DNA of 64,000 nucleotides from Bacteroidales bacterium (GCA_017651645.1 JAGCCO010000005.1:1-64000), one strand, 5' to 3'. Shown: positions 1-8,344, counted from the first letter of the stretch. Numbers and translations: made by a program. The notes: generated by a model not told the origin, from the letters alone.

Positions 1-1
1 C

Positions 2-130
2 GGCCGTATCCTCAAGAGCGAAACCATCAACGGCTGCGCCAACGTCAACGTGAACGCCGCCCCTGGTGTCTACATGCTGCGCCTCATCAACGGCAACAAC
101 GTGAAGGTCCAGAAAGTGGTTGTCAAATAA
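2..130 (+). CDS. T9SS cargo protein, C-terminal fragment (runs off the left edge)
   Basis: Only the last 42 codons are inside the window. They encode the end of a type IX secretion C-terminal sorting domain: a GRILKSE turn, an APGVYMLRLINGNN strand pair and a basic KVQKVVVK end. The frame aligns without gaps to the last 42 codons of the gene ending at 3423, with only about four base changes, so this is the 3' end of a paralogue in a tandem duplication. In the family this domain directs export across the outer membrane and is then removed or anchored. The passenger part is outside the window, so its function is unknown. Confidence 0.85.
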   Translation, partial: GRILKSETINGCANVNVNAAPGVYMLRLINGNNVKVQKVVVK

Positions 131-179
131 CTGAAGTACGAACATGATTAATAAGAAAACAACAAAAAACATAAACACG

Positions 180-446
180 ATGAAGAAATTAGCATTAACA
201 CTCGCCATCGTCCTCGGTTTGGGCATGGCCTCGTACGCTGAAGGCGGCGGATTATTCGGTCAAGGTCAAGCAGTTGCTGAAGACAACAATACCTCGCTTA
301 GCTTATACAACCGCGACCCTTCAATGCCGGGTCTCCCTGGTGATCACGGTTTGGTAGGCAACCAGCCCGCCCCCGTGGGCAGCGGCATCGCCGTCTTGAT
401 CGGTCTTGGCGCAGCCTATGCCTTCGCCAAGAAACGCGAAGAATAA
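180..446 (+). CDS. Small secreted protein with hydrophobic C-terminal sorting-like tail (copy 1)
   Basis: An 88-residue protein. I chose the ATG at 180 because the possible upstream ATG at 144 is ATA in the near-identical copy at 3473, and because this start gives a clean signal peptide (MKKLALTLAIVLGLGMASYA). A short variable acidic/polar middle follows, then APVGSGIAVLIGLGAAYAFA and a KKREE end. A Pro-Gly-Ser-Gly motif, one hydrophobic helix and a basic tail resemble the tripartite sorting tails described in Bacteroidota (PID-CTERM-like), but the assignment is by eye. It lies 49 bases after a T9SS cargo gene, the same order as in the second copy. No enzymatic role is visible; it may be a small envelope-anchored or processed peptide. 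Confidence 0.7.
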   Translation: MKKLALTLAIVLGLGMASYAEGGGLFGQGQAVAEDNNTSLSLYNRDPSMPGLPGDHGLVGNQPAPVGSGIAVLIGLGAAYAFAKKREE

Positions 447-473
447 GAATCACATTGTGATTTAATATCGCAG

Positions 474-506
474 AGAGACGCCACGATGGTGGCGTCTCTT
501 TTTTTG
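474..506 (+). terminator. Rho-independent terminator after small protein copy 1
   Basis: An 11-bp perfect stem (AGAGACGCCAC / GTGGCGTCTCT) with a four-base loop is followed by a run of T. It ends the first cargo plus small-protein unit. Confidence 0.9.
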
Positions 507-548
507 GCTATTTTACAATGCTTTTTGAATTCTAACCAGAAAAAAACT

Positions 549-556
549 TATTTTTG
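549..556 (+). promoter_or_regulatory. -7 box TATTTTTG for the T9SS cargo gene at 751
   Basis: Matches the Bacteroidota consensus TAnnTTTG and is followed by GCAG, as at other promoters in this window. It implies an untranslated leader of about 190 nt. Confidence 0.6.
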
Positions 557-750
557 CAGCCGTTTAATAGTAAATATGCATTGTTTTTAAACAAGTTGTT
601 TTAATTTAAATAGTTGATAAACAAATAAATAGAAAGCAAATAATGGTCAATGATCGAAGCAAAGCGCTTTGAGAAGTTGTTTATTACAAAATTTGAAATT
701 CCTTAAATCCTTAATCAATTAATAAAGTATTAACCCAAATCACTAACATT

Positions 751-3423
751 ATGAAAAGAAAATCTTTACTTTTCTTCGTGCTCGCGGCAATGTTCTTACC
801 GTTGGCAGTGAATGCACAGCAAGCCTTGCCTTACAGCTATGGCTTCGAGAACAACAACCTGTCCGCTGATGGTTGGACGGCCTATGTGACTTCTTCGTAT
901 TCGGGCATCTATTCCAATGCAGCCCACACAGGATCGTATGGTTTCAGATTCAATTATTCTGAAGAGGATGGATACCTTGTCTCACCTTTACTCACCGGCA
1001 CTGACAATGGTGTTGAAGTGTCTTTCTATTACAAAGAATACTCCAATTCTTATGGTGATGAACAATTCTATGTTGGTTACACCACTGATGAGTCTGTTAC
1101 TGACCCTTCTGCTTTTGATTATGGGAGTATCATCACTGCTTCAACAGCCTGGGCACAATATGAGAACACGCTTCCAGCAGGAACCAAGAGAGTGGCCATT
1201 AAGTATGTGTATAAAGATGCGTGGTATCTCTTCCTTGACGACTTCAGCTTCGCTGTTCCTTCTACGTGCCCCAGACCGAAGAACCTCGCTGCAGGCAACA
1301 TCACCTACACCACCGCCGATCTGAGCTGGCAAGGCACAAGCAACAGCTACGTGCTGCAATATCGTCCTTGGTACCAAGTGGGTGAAGACCAAATCACCAC
1401 TGGCGTGTTGACCACTTATACCTTCGACCTCAGCGAATATAGCGGCACCGGCGCCGTTGCCATCCGCCACTATGATGTATCCGATATGTTCGAACTGAAT
1501 GTGGACGATATCGTGGTGACCAATGCTGCTGGAACGACCCTCTATTCCCAAAACTTCGAAACTGGTGATATTCCTTCCGAAATCACCAATTTGGATTTGG
1601 ATGGAGACGGTCATGTTTGGGGTATTCGTTCCTATGGAACCGATGCCCAGGGCAATGCTTATTGCAATGGAAACTATTGCGCCAATTCCGCAAGTTATGC
1701 TAGCGGTGCCTTAACGCCCGACAACTGGCTGATCATCTCTGGTATCGAACTGGGTGGCGAAATCACCCTCGTTGCACGTGGCCAAGACCCGGAATGGGCC
1801 TCCGAGAACTTCGGTGTGTTTGTGTGCCCGGATGCCAATCCTATTGAAGTTACCGTCACTACAACCACCTATAATGCCACAGGTCTGGAGCCTAACACGC
1901 CTTACTCATGGCAAGTGAAGGGTATTTGCGACGAAGAGGAAACCGGATGGGTTTCTTCCTTCTTCAAGACCATGGACAGTCGTGTCGTTTTCGCTTATGA
2001 CGGCGATTGGGACGATCCTGATAATTGGGTAGATGCCCAAGGTAATCCCGCTGATGTTCCTACTTTAGTGAACAACGTGCGCGTCAATGCTGAAGCCATC
2101 ATCGCTGCCGGTGTGGTTGCTCTAGCCAACAAAATCACCATCGGTGAAGGCAGCATCACCATCAAGGACGGAGGCCAGCTGAAGCACAACTCTGCCACCG
2201 TGAGAGTGACCATGGAAAAGGAAATCACAGGTGTAGGCGAGGAAAACTGGACCAATGATAATTTTGGCGGCTTTTATTTCATCTCCAGCCCGTTCAGCGG
2301 ACGTACACTGTTTGACGAGACCAGTGAGTGGAATCATGTCGAGAATTTGCTTGAAGACGATTATGACTTCTATGCCTTCGATCCCACTCGAAATCATCTC
2401 GAATGGATCAACTATCTGTATGAGCCGGAACACATCTACTTCCAATCTGATAATGGTAACGCTGGCTTGCTGTATGGCGAAGGCTACCTCTATGCAAGTA
2501 AGGAAGACAATCTCTTGGTGTTTAAGGGTAGCATTGGTAAGAGCAACAATTATTCCGAGACCAAGGAATACGAATACAATGCCGGAGCCTCCTATTATCT
2601 CAACGGTTGGAGACTGGTTGGCAACTTCTTCGCCTGCGATGCTTATATCAACTACATCGATGACGAAGGCAACGTGCTGGATGCTGACTTCTATACAATG
2701 AACGCTGATGGCGACGGCTACGAACTGTCGTCCTCGGTTGTGGGTGTGCCTCCTTGCACCGGTGCTTTCATCAATTACAGTGCCACGGGTAAAATCCAAT
2801 ACGCTACCGAGGCTCCCGAAACTTCCAAGGGTGGCATGCTCAATATGAATCTGAGCCGCGGCAGCAAGTCCCTCGACCAAGCCCGCCTCCGCTTCGGCCA
2901 AGGCTATAACCTCAGCAGCATGAACCTCCGCGCCAATAGCAGCCGTATTTACATGCCTGTCGAAGACAATGATTACGCTGTGGTCTACACCGAAAACCAA
3001 GGCGAGATGCCTGTCAACTTCAAAGCCGAAAACAACGGCACCTACACCCTCAGCTTTAATACCGAGAACGTCGAGTTCAGCTACCTGCACCTCATCGACA
3101 ACATGAACGGCAACGATGTCGACCTGCTCGCCAACCCGAGCTACAGCTTCGAAGCCAGCACGACCGACTATGCCAGCCGCTTTAAACTCGTGTTTGCTAC
3201 TGGCAACGCCGACGACAGCTTCGCCTTCTTCAGTAACGGCAGCTTCATCATCAATAATGAAGGCAACGCCACGCTGCAGGTGGTCGATGTCACTGGCCGT
3301 ATCCTCAAGAGTGAAACCATCAACGGCTGCGCCAACGTCAACGTGAACATCGCCCCTGGTGTCTACATGCTGCGCCTCATTAACGGCAACAACGTGAAGG
3401 TCCAGAAAGTGGTTGTCAAATAA
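751..3423 (+). CDS. Large T9SS-exported cell-surface protein with cleaved-adhesin/choice-of-anchor-J-like modules
   Basis: An 890-residue exported protein. Residues 1-22 are a signal peptide ending in AVNAQ. About 26-165 resembles a choice-of-anchor-J/MAM-like jelly roll (DGYLVSPLLTG...VSFYYKEY), followed by a fibronectin-III-like segment (PKNLAAGNITYTTADLSW). About 263-370 is a second cleaved-adhesin-like jelly roll (LYSQNFETGDIP...DNWLIISGIEL), with another FN3-like strand set near 374-410. The middle (DDPDNWVD onward) looks like a beta-rich head domain. The last 70 or so residues form a type A T9SS sorting domain (LQVVDVTGR...GVYMLRL). The family is exported through the outer membrane, often as adhesins or enzyme carriers; no catalytic motif is visible here. 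The same 3' end and following small gene occur at 2-446, so the unit is duplicated. Confidence 0.8.
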   Translation: MKRKSLLFFVLAAMFLPLAVNAQQALPYSYGFENNNLSADGWTAYVTSSYSGIYSNAAHTGSYGFRFNYSEEDGYLVSPLLTGTDNGVEVSFYYKEYSNSYGDEQFYVGYTTDESVTDPSAFDYGSIITASTAWAQYENTLPAGTKRVAIKYVYKDAWYLFLDDFSFAVPSTCPRPKNLAAGNITYTTADLSWQGTSNSYVLQYRPWYQVGEDQITTGVLTTYTFDLSEYSGTGAVAIRHYDVSDMFELNVDDIVVTNAAGTTLYSQNFETGDIPSEITNLDLDGDGHVWGIRSYGTDAQGNAYCNGNYCANSASYASGALTPDNWLIISGIELGGEITLVARGQDPEWASENFGVFVCPDANPIEVTVTTTTYNATGLEPNTPYSWQVKGICDEEETGWVSSFFKTMDSRVVFAYDGDWDDPDNWVDAQGNPADVPTLVNNVRVNAEAIIAAGVVALANKITIGEGSITIKDGGQLKHNSATVRVTMEKEITGVGEENWTNDNFGGFYFISSPFSGRTLFDETSEWNHVENLLEDDYDFYAFDPTRNHLEWINYLYEPEHIYFQSDNGNAGLLYGEGYLYASKEDNLLVFKGSIGKSNNYSETKEYEYNAGASYYLNGWRLVGNFFACDAYINYIDDEGNVLDADFYTMNADGDGYELSSSVVGVPPCTGAFINYSATGKIQYATEAPETSKGGMLNMNLSRGSKSLDQARLRFGQGYNLSSMNLRANSSRIYMPVEDNDYAVVYTENQGEMPVNFKAENNGTYTLSFNTENVEFSYLHLIDNMNGNDVDLLANPSYSFEASTTDYASRFKLVFATGNADDSFAFFSNGSFIINNEGNATLQVVDVTGRILKSETINGCANVNVNIAPGVYMLRLINGNNVKVQKVVVK

Positions 3424-3472
3424 CTGAAGTACGAACATAATTAATAAGAAAACAACAAAAAACATAAACACG

Positions 3473-3736
3473 ATGAAGAAATTAGCATTAACACTCGCCA
3501 TCGTCCTCGGTTTGGGCATGGCCTCGTACGCTGAAGGCGGCGGATTGTTCGGTCAAGGTCAGGCAGTTGCTGAAGACAACAACAGCTCGGTTAGCTTGTA
3601 CAACCGCGACGCTACGCTTCCGGGTCTCCCGGGTCACGGTTTACAAAATAACCAGCCCGCCCCCGTGGGCAGCGGCATCGCCGTCCTGATCGGTCTCGGC
3701 GCAGCCTATGCCTTCGCCAAGAAACGCGAAGAATAA
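3473..3736 (+). CDS. Small secreted protein with hydrophobic C-terminal sorting-like tail (copy 2)
   Basis: An 87-residue paralogue of the protein at 180. The signal peptide and first ~38 residues and the last ~25 residues (PAPVGSGIAVLIGLGAAYAF then KKREE) are essentially identical between copies. The middle differs (RDATLPGLPGHGLQNN against RDPSMPGLPGDHGLVGN), so the ends are under stronger constraint or are homogenised by gene conversion. It lies 49 bases after the cargo gene's stop. Pairing with a T9SS cargo in both units suggests a role in the same export or surface assembly, but that is inference. Confidence 0.7.
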   Translation: MKKLALTLAIVLGLGMASYAEGGGLFGQGQAVAEDNNSSVSLYNRDATLPGLPGHGLQNNQPAPVGSGIAVLIGLGAAYAFAKKREE

Positions 3737-3765
3737 TCGAAACAGTTGAGACTGTTTTCATGAAT

Positions 3766-3799
3766 GGAGACGCCACCAAGGTGGCGCCTCCTTTTTTTG
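3766..3799 (+). terminator. Terminator after small protein copy 2
   Basis: The stem GGAGACGCCAC / GTGGCGCCTCC (one mismatch) is followed by seven T. It is the counterpart of the terminator at 474-506 but with partly changed arms, so the structure is kept while the sequence has moved. Confidence 0.85.
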
Positions 3800-3830
3800 T
3801 TCAAAATGCATGACTTTCATCAAGTTTTCG

Positions 3831-3838
3831 TATCTTTG
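3831..3838 (+). promoter_or_regulatory. -7 box TATCTTTG for ileS
   Basis: Matches TAnnTTTG and is followed by CGCC. It lies 25 bases before the ATG at 3864, giving a short leader. Confidence 0.7.
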
Positions 3839-3863
3839 CGCCTCAAAATAGAAACTTGTTTTT

Positions 3864-6800
3864 ATGAACAACAACTATAAGGAATATAAACAGCTGAATC
3901 TCACCGAGACAGCCAATGAAATCCGCAAGTTTTGGGAAGCCGACGACACCTTCCAGAAGAGCCTCGACAACCGTGACAAGGACAATGCTTTCGTGTTTTA
4001 CGAAGGTCCGCCGAGCGCCAACGGCGTACCGGGCATCCACCACGTGATGGCCCGCTCCATCAAGGACGTGGTGTGCCGCTACCAGACCCTGAAAGGCAAG
4101 CACGTCGTCCGCAAGGCCGGCTGGGACACCCACGGCCTACCCGTAGAACTTGGTGTGGAGAAGAAACTCGGCATCACCAAGGAAGACATCGGCAAGAAGA
4201 TCAGCGTGGATGACTATAACCGCGCTTGCCGCGAAGAGGTGATGAAATACAAGGACCTGTGGGATGACCTCACCCGTAAGATGGGCTATTGGGTCAACCT
4301 AAACGATCCCTACATTACCTTCACCAACGACTACATCGAGACCTTGTGGTTCCTGCTGAAAGACCTCTACAACAAAGGTTTACTCTATAAAGGCTACACC
4401 ATCCAGCCCTACTCCCCCGCTGCCGGAACCGGCCTCAGCTCGCATGAATTGAATATGCCTGGCTGCTATCGTGATGTTAAGGATCTGACCTGCGTCGCAC
4501 TTTTTAAGTTGAAACCCAACTCTAAACTCTCAACTCTAAACTCTCAACTAACCACCTATGCAATTGCATGGACGACTACGCCTTGGACCCTTCCGAGTAA
4601 TACGGCCCTCTGCGTCGGCCCGAACATCGACTATGTGCTGCTGAAGACCGTACATCCTTACACCGAGGAGCCTTGCTACATCTTGATGGCCAAAGCCTTG
4701 GTCGAGACCATGTTCAAGGAAGCGCCTGAAATCGTGAAGGAGTTCAAGGGCAGCGAGCTGGTGGGCATCGAATACGAACAACTGATCCCTTGGGTCAACC
4801 CAGGCGAAGGCGCCTTCCGTATCATCCCTGGCGACTATGTCACCACCGAGGACGGTACGGGTATCGTCCACATCGCCCCGACCTTCGGCGCCGACGACAA
4901 ACGCGTGGCCGCTGCCGCTGGTATCCCGCCCTTGCAGATGATCGACAAGGACGGCAAAGCCCAGCCTATGGTTGACCGCACAGGTAAGTTCTGGCGCATT
5001 GAAGACCTCGACCCCGATTTCGTCAAGAACTATATGGATGTAGAGGCCTATCGCCCCTATGCCGGTCAGTTTGTGAAGAACGCCTATGATCCCACCAAGA
5101 CCGAGAAGGACAAGAGCCTCGACGTCGACATCGTCATTATGCTGAAGGAAGAAGGCAAACTCTTCAAGAGCGAGAAACATACGCACAACTACCCGCACTG
5201 CTGGCGTACTGACAAACCCGTGCTCTACTATCCCCTCGACAGCTGGTTCATCAAGACCACGGCCCTGAAAGACCGTATGATTGAGCTCAACAAGACCATC
5301 AACTGGAAGCCCGAAGCCACAGGTAGCGGCCGTTTCGGCAACTGGTTAGAGAACCTCGTCGACTGGAACCTCTCGCGTTCGCGCTACTGGGGCACACCGC
5401 TGCCCATCTGGCGCACCGAGGACGGCAAGGAGGAGATCTGTATCGGCAGCGTGAAAGAGCTCCGCAACGAAATCGAGAAGTCCATCAAGGTAGGATTCAT
5501 GAAAGAGAACCCGTATGCCAGCGAAGACTACACCAAGTTCGACTTACATAGACCTTATATCGACGGCGTCATCCTCTGCTCCGCAAGTGGCAAGAAGATG
5601 TTCCGCGAGCCCGACCTCATCGACGTGTGGTTCGACAGCGGTGCCATGCCGTATGCCCAATACCACTACATGGGAGACAAGACGGGTCTTCCTTTCCCTG
5701 CCGACTTTATCGCCGAGGGCGTCGACCAGACCCGTGGCTGGTTCTTCACGCTGCATGCCATCGCCACGATGTGCTTCGACAGCGTCGCTTACAAGAACGT
5801 CATCTCCAACGGCTTGGTGCTTGACAAGAACGGCAACAAGATGTCGAAACGTCTCGGCAATGCCGTAGACCCGTTCGGGGCCATCGAGAAATACGGTGCC
5901 GATGCCGTGCGTTGGTACATGATCACCAACTCGCAGCCTTGGGACAACCTGAAATTCGACGAAGCTGGGGTCGACGAGGTGCGCCGCAAGTTCTTCGGAA
6001 CCTTGTACAACACCTACGCCTTCTTCGCCTTGTACGCCAACATCGACAAGTTCGACTATAAGGAAGCCGACATCAACATCAATGAACGTCCTGAAATCGA
6101 CCGTTGGATCCTCTCGGAACTCAACTCGCTGATTCTTGAAGTCGACAATGCTTACCAGAGTTACGAGCCTACCCGTGCAGGTCGCGCCATCGCTGAGTTC
6201 GTTGACGCCCATCTCAGCAACTGGTACGTGCGCCTCTCGCGCCGCCGTTTCTGGAAGAGCGAGGACAACCAAGACAAGCTGTCGGCCTACCAGACCCTCT
6301 ACACCTGCCTCGAGACCGTGGCACGCCTCATGTCGCCCATCGCACCGTTCTTCAGCGAGCAGCTCTACCGCGACCTCAACAACGTCACGGGACGCAATAA
6401 GGCCGAGTCCGTCCACCTGACCGACTTCCCCGATGCCAACAAGGCTTATATCGACAAGGCTTTGGAGGAACGCATGGAGATGGCACAGCTGGTCTCCTCG
6501 TTAGTGCTCTCGCTGCGTAAGAAAGCCAATATCCGCGTGCGTCAACCTTTGTCGAAGATCATGATCCCCGTCAAGGACGAGAACATGAAGACGCAGCTCG
6601 AGAAGGTGTCGCACCTCATCAAGAGCGAAGTCAACATCAAGGAAATCGAGTTCCTCTCGGCCGACAACAACATCCTGGTGAAGAACGTGAAGCCCAACTT
6701 CAAGACCTTGGGCAAGAAGTACGGCAAGCAGATGAAACAGATCCAAGCCTACTTCACCAACATGAGCCAAGAAGAGATCCACGACTTCGAGAAGAACGGC

Positions 6801-7199
6801 GGCACCCACCTGAACGTGGACGGCGTCGATGTCGAGCTGACTCTCGAAGACGCCCTGATCTCTACACAAGACATCCCAGGTTGGGCCGTCACTTCTGAAG
6901 GCGACCTCACTGTGGCCCTGGATATGACCATCACCGATGAGCTATTGCAAGAAGGTCTGGCCCGCGAAATCGTGAACCGCGTGCAGAACCTCCGCAAGAC
7001 GGGTGGCTTCGAAGTCACCGACCGCATCGAGCTGCTCATCGAGAAGAACGAAAAGACCGATGCCGCCGTGAAGAAATACGGCGACTACATCTGCACCGAG
7101 ACCCTAGCCACTATTAATAAGGTGGACGCCTTGGAAGGCGTGGAGGCTGAGGAATTGGTGGAAGGCATAAACGTGAAATTGATGATTAAGAAGAAATAA
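3864..7199 (+). CDS. ileS: Isoleucyl-tRNA synthetase
   Basis: A class I aminoacyl-tRNA synthetase of 1111 residues that charges tRNA-Ile in the cytoplasm. The HIGH-equivalent motif is PGIHH near residues 56-60 within EGPPSANGVPGIHH. AWTTTPWTLPSN marks the start of the CP1 editing domain, WFDSGAMPYAQ is in the catalytic fold, and KMSKR lies near 659-663. The C-terminal anticodon-binding part follows. The length fits the long Bacteroidota form. An unusual period-7 repeat (4517-4548) encodes NSKLSTLNSQL, about residues 218-228, in the loop just before the AWTTTPW strand. It keeps the frame and probably forms a tolerated surface loop. The gene has its own -7 box. Confidence 0.97.
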   Translation: MNNNYKEYKQLNLTETANEIRKFWEADDTFQKSLDNRDKDNAFVFYEGPPSANGVPGIHHVMARSIKDVVCRYQTLKGKHVVRKAGWDTHGLPVELGVEKKLGITKEDIGKKISVDDYNRACREEVMKYKDLWDDLTRKMGYWVNLNDPYITFTNDYIETLWFLLKDLYNKGLLYKGYTIQPYSPAAGTGLSSHELNMPGCYRDVKDLTCVALFKLKPNSKLSTLNSQLTTYAIAWTTTPWTLPSNTALCVGPNIDYVLLKTVHPYTEEPCYILMAKALVETMFKEAPEIVKEFKGSELVGIEYEQLIPWVNPGEGAFRIIPGDYVTTEDGTGIVHIAPTFGADDKRVAAAAGIPPLQMIDKDGKAQPMVDRTGKFWRIEDLDPDFVKNYMDVEAYRPYAGQFVKNAYDPTKTEKDKSLDVDIVIMLKEEGKLFKSEKHTHNYPHCWRTDKPVLYYPLDSWFIKTTALKDRMIELNKTINWKPEATGSGRFGNWLENLVDWNLSRSRYWGTPLPIWRTEDGKEEICIGSVKELRNEIEKSIKVGFMKENPYASEDYTKFDLHRPYIDGVILCSASGKKMFREPDLIDVWFDSGAMPYAQYHYMGDKTGLPFPADFIAEGVDQTRGWFFTLHAIATMCFDSVAYKNVISNGLVLDKNGNKMSKRLGNAVDPFGAIEKYGADAVRWYMITNSQPWDNLKFDEAGVDEVRRKFFGTLYNTYAFFALYANIDKFDYKEADININERPEIDRWILSELNSLILEVDNAYQSYEPTRAGRAIAEFVDAHLSNWYVRLSRRRFWKSEDNQDKLSAYQTLYTCLETVARLMSPIAPFFSEQLYRDLNNVTGRNKAESVHLTDFPDANKAYIDKALEERMEMAQLVSSLVLSLRKKANIRVRQPLSKIMIPVKDENMKTQLEKVSHLIKSEVNIKEIEFLSADNNILVKNVKPNFKTLGKKYGKQMKQIQAYFTNMSQEEIHDFEKNGGTHLNVDGVDVELTLEDALISTQDIPGWAVTSEGDLTVALDMTITDELLQEGLAREIVNRVQNLRKTGGFEVTDRIELLIEKNEKTDAAVKKYGDYICTETLATINKVDALEGVEAEELVEGINVKLMIKKK
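4517..4548 (+). repeat. Period-7 repeat (TCTAAAC/TCTCAAC) in frame inside ileS
   Basis: Four heptamers alternate TCTAAAC and TCTCAAC, preceded by a partial CAAC. The same repeat type occurs at 16343-16402, 28350-28383 and 42433-42469. In the reading frame of ileS the heptamers that would give a TAA stop carry the TCTCAAC variant. Confidence 0.85.
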
Positions 7200-7207
7200 T
7201 GCTTTTG

Positions 7208-7281
7208 GCTGTTAGCAATTAGCTGTTAGCCGTTAGCTTACGGACACCGAAGCTAATAGCTAACAGCTAAAAGCTAAAAGC
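7208..7281. repeat. Inverted arrays of period-7 units (GCTGTTA / GCTAACA type)
   Basis: Between ileS and the DksA-like gene, four units (GCTGTTA, GCAATTA, GCTGTTA, GCCGTTA) are followed after a short spacer by four units in opposite sense (GCTAATA, GCTAACA, GCTAAAA, GCTAAAA). The two arms can pair into an imperfect stem of about 30 bp. It could act as a processing or attenuation hairpin after ileS. There is no long T run, so it is not a classical terminator. Confidence 0.75.
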
Positions 7282-7321
7282 CACTAAGCGACTGAATAAC
7301 TATAATAACTATACAACTAAT

Positions 7322-7705
7322 ATGGAAAAGAAAGAACCCCAGGTGCGCTATTCCGACGAAGACCTTGAGGAATTCAAAGCACTGATACTCGAAAAGCTCG
7401 AACAAGCTCATGCCAGCTTGGAAACCCTGCAAGCCAACCTCTCCGGCGGAGAACACAGCACTGACGACACAGCCCCCACTTTCAAGATCTTGGAAGAAGG
7501 CTATGCCGTGGCTGAGAAAGAAGAGAACGCCCGTCTGGTGGCCCGTCAGGAGAAGTACATCCACAACCTGGAGCTGGCCCTGATGCGCATTGAGAACAAG
7601 ACCTACGGCATCTGCTGCGAGACTGGCCGACTGATTCCCAAGGAAAGACTGCGCTGTGTGCCCATCACCACCCGTTGCCTCGACGTCAAACTGAAGAAAA
7701 AGTGA
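7322..7705 (+). CDS. DksA/TraR-family protein
   Basis: A 127-residue protein with a charged helical N-terminus (two helices around residues 10-45 and 60-95) and the C-terminal signature YGICCETGRLIPKERLR that marks the DksA/TraR family. In the family the coiled coil enters the RNA polymerase secondary channel and the C-terminal zinc finger stabilises it, often with ppGpp. Cysteines are present here (two in ICCETG, one in LRCVP, one in TRCLD), but their spacing is not the classical C4 pattern, so zinc binding is uncertain. The next gene's GTG overlaps this stop, so the two are probably co-transcribed. Confidence 0.88.
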   Translation: MEKKEPQVRYSDEDLEEFKALILEKLEQAHASLETLQANLSGGEHSTDDTAPTFKILEEGYAVAEKEENARLVARQEKYIHNLELALMRIENKTYGICCETGRLIPKERLRCVPITTRCLDVKLKKK

Positions 7706-8343
7706 AAAAGCAGGTCAACCGCGGCCTGTTGTGGTCGTTTGTGGTGATTTTCCTTGTGCTGCTCTTTGACCAAATTCTCAAGATTTGGGTGAAGACGAGT
7801 ATGACCCTTGGCCAAGAAATTCCGGTCATCGGGAATTGGTTCAGGCTTTTGTTTATTGAGAACAACGGCATGGCTTTTGGCTGGTTTGGTGGCGGCGGTT
7901 TCTTGAAGCTTGCCTTGAGTATCTTCCGAATTGTGGCCATCGTTGCCTTGTTTTGGATTTTGGTTCGTTTGTCGAAGAAAAACACCAAGTTCGGTGTGTT
8001 GTTTGGCATTGCCCTTATCACGGCGGGTGCCATGGGCAACATCATCGACAGTGTGTTTTACGGGAAGATTTTCAGCGAGAGCACCTACACACAGGTCGCG
8101 ACACTCTTTCCTGATGGCGGGGGGTATGCCAGTTGGCTGCATGGGCGTGTGGTCGATATGCTTTATTTTCCCATCATCGACGTAGCCCGTGAAAACGCCA
8201 CATGGCTGCCTGATTTTTTCTTCGGTCCTGATGGACATTTCATCTTTTTCCGTCCCATCTTCAACTTCGCTGATGCTGCCATCACTATTGGCGTGTTCTA
8301 TATGCTTATCTTCCAATGGAGTTGGCTGAAGAATTTGAAATGA
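7702..8343 (+). CDS. lspA: Lipoprotein signal peptidase (signal peptidase II)
   Basis: An inner-membrane aspartyl protease of 213 residues that cleaves prolipoprotein signal peptides before the lipidated cysteine. I chose GTG at 7702, which overlaps the previous stop (GTGA), because it gives KKQVNRGLLWSFVVIFLVLL as the first helix; further upstream the frame lies inside the previous gene. Family motifs are present: DQILKIWV, FIENNGMAFG, then the two catalytic aspartates in GNIIDSVFYG and FNFADAAITIG. A loop between GKIFSES and VVDMLYFP is longer than in proteobacterial Lsp, as seen in Bacteroidota. The many lipoboxes in this window are its likely substrates. Confidence 0.93.
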   Translation: MKKQVNRGLLWSFVVIFLVLLFDQILKIWVKTSMTLGQEIPVIGNWFRLLFIENNGMAFGWFGGGGFLKLALSIFRIVAIVALFWILVRLSKKNTKFGVLFGIALITAGAMGNIIDSVFYGKIFSESTYTQVATLFPDGGGYASWLHGRVVDMLYFPIIDVARENATWLPDFFFGPDGHFIFFRPIFNFADAAITIGVFYMLIFQWSWLKNLK

Positions 8344-8344
8344 T

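Larger units (their letters stand above)
447..750. other. 304-bp gene-free region: terminator, promoter and long AT-rich leader
   Basis: After the terminator at 474-506 the region holds a Bacteroidota -7 box TATTTTTG at 549-556. From there to the ATG at 751 is about 190 bases of AT-rich sequence with no convincing ORF. It contains a short AAAGCGCTTT palindrome near 660-669. The leader may carry post-transcriptional control of the cargo gene, but no known riboswitch or RNA family was recognised. Confidence 0.5.

Noticed and set aside
144..179. Upstream ATG that would extend the first small protein
   Set aside because: The equivalent codon in the second copy is ATA, and the extension would place a charged stretch before the signal peptide.
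2122..3519. A 465-codon open frame on the minus strand opposite the T9SS cargo gene
   Set aside because: Shadow of the cargo gene; Val/Ala/Gly/Asp-rich and without signal peptide or domain.
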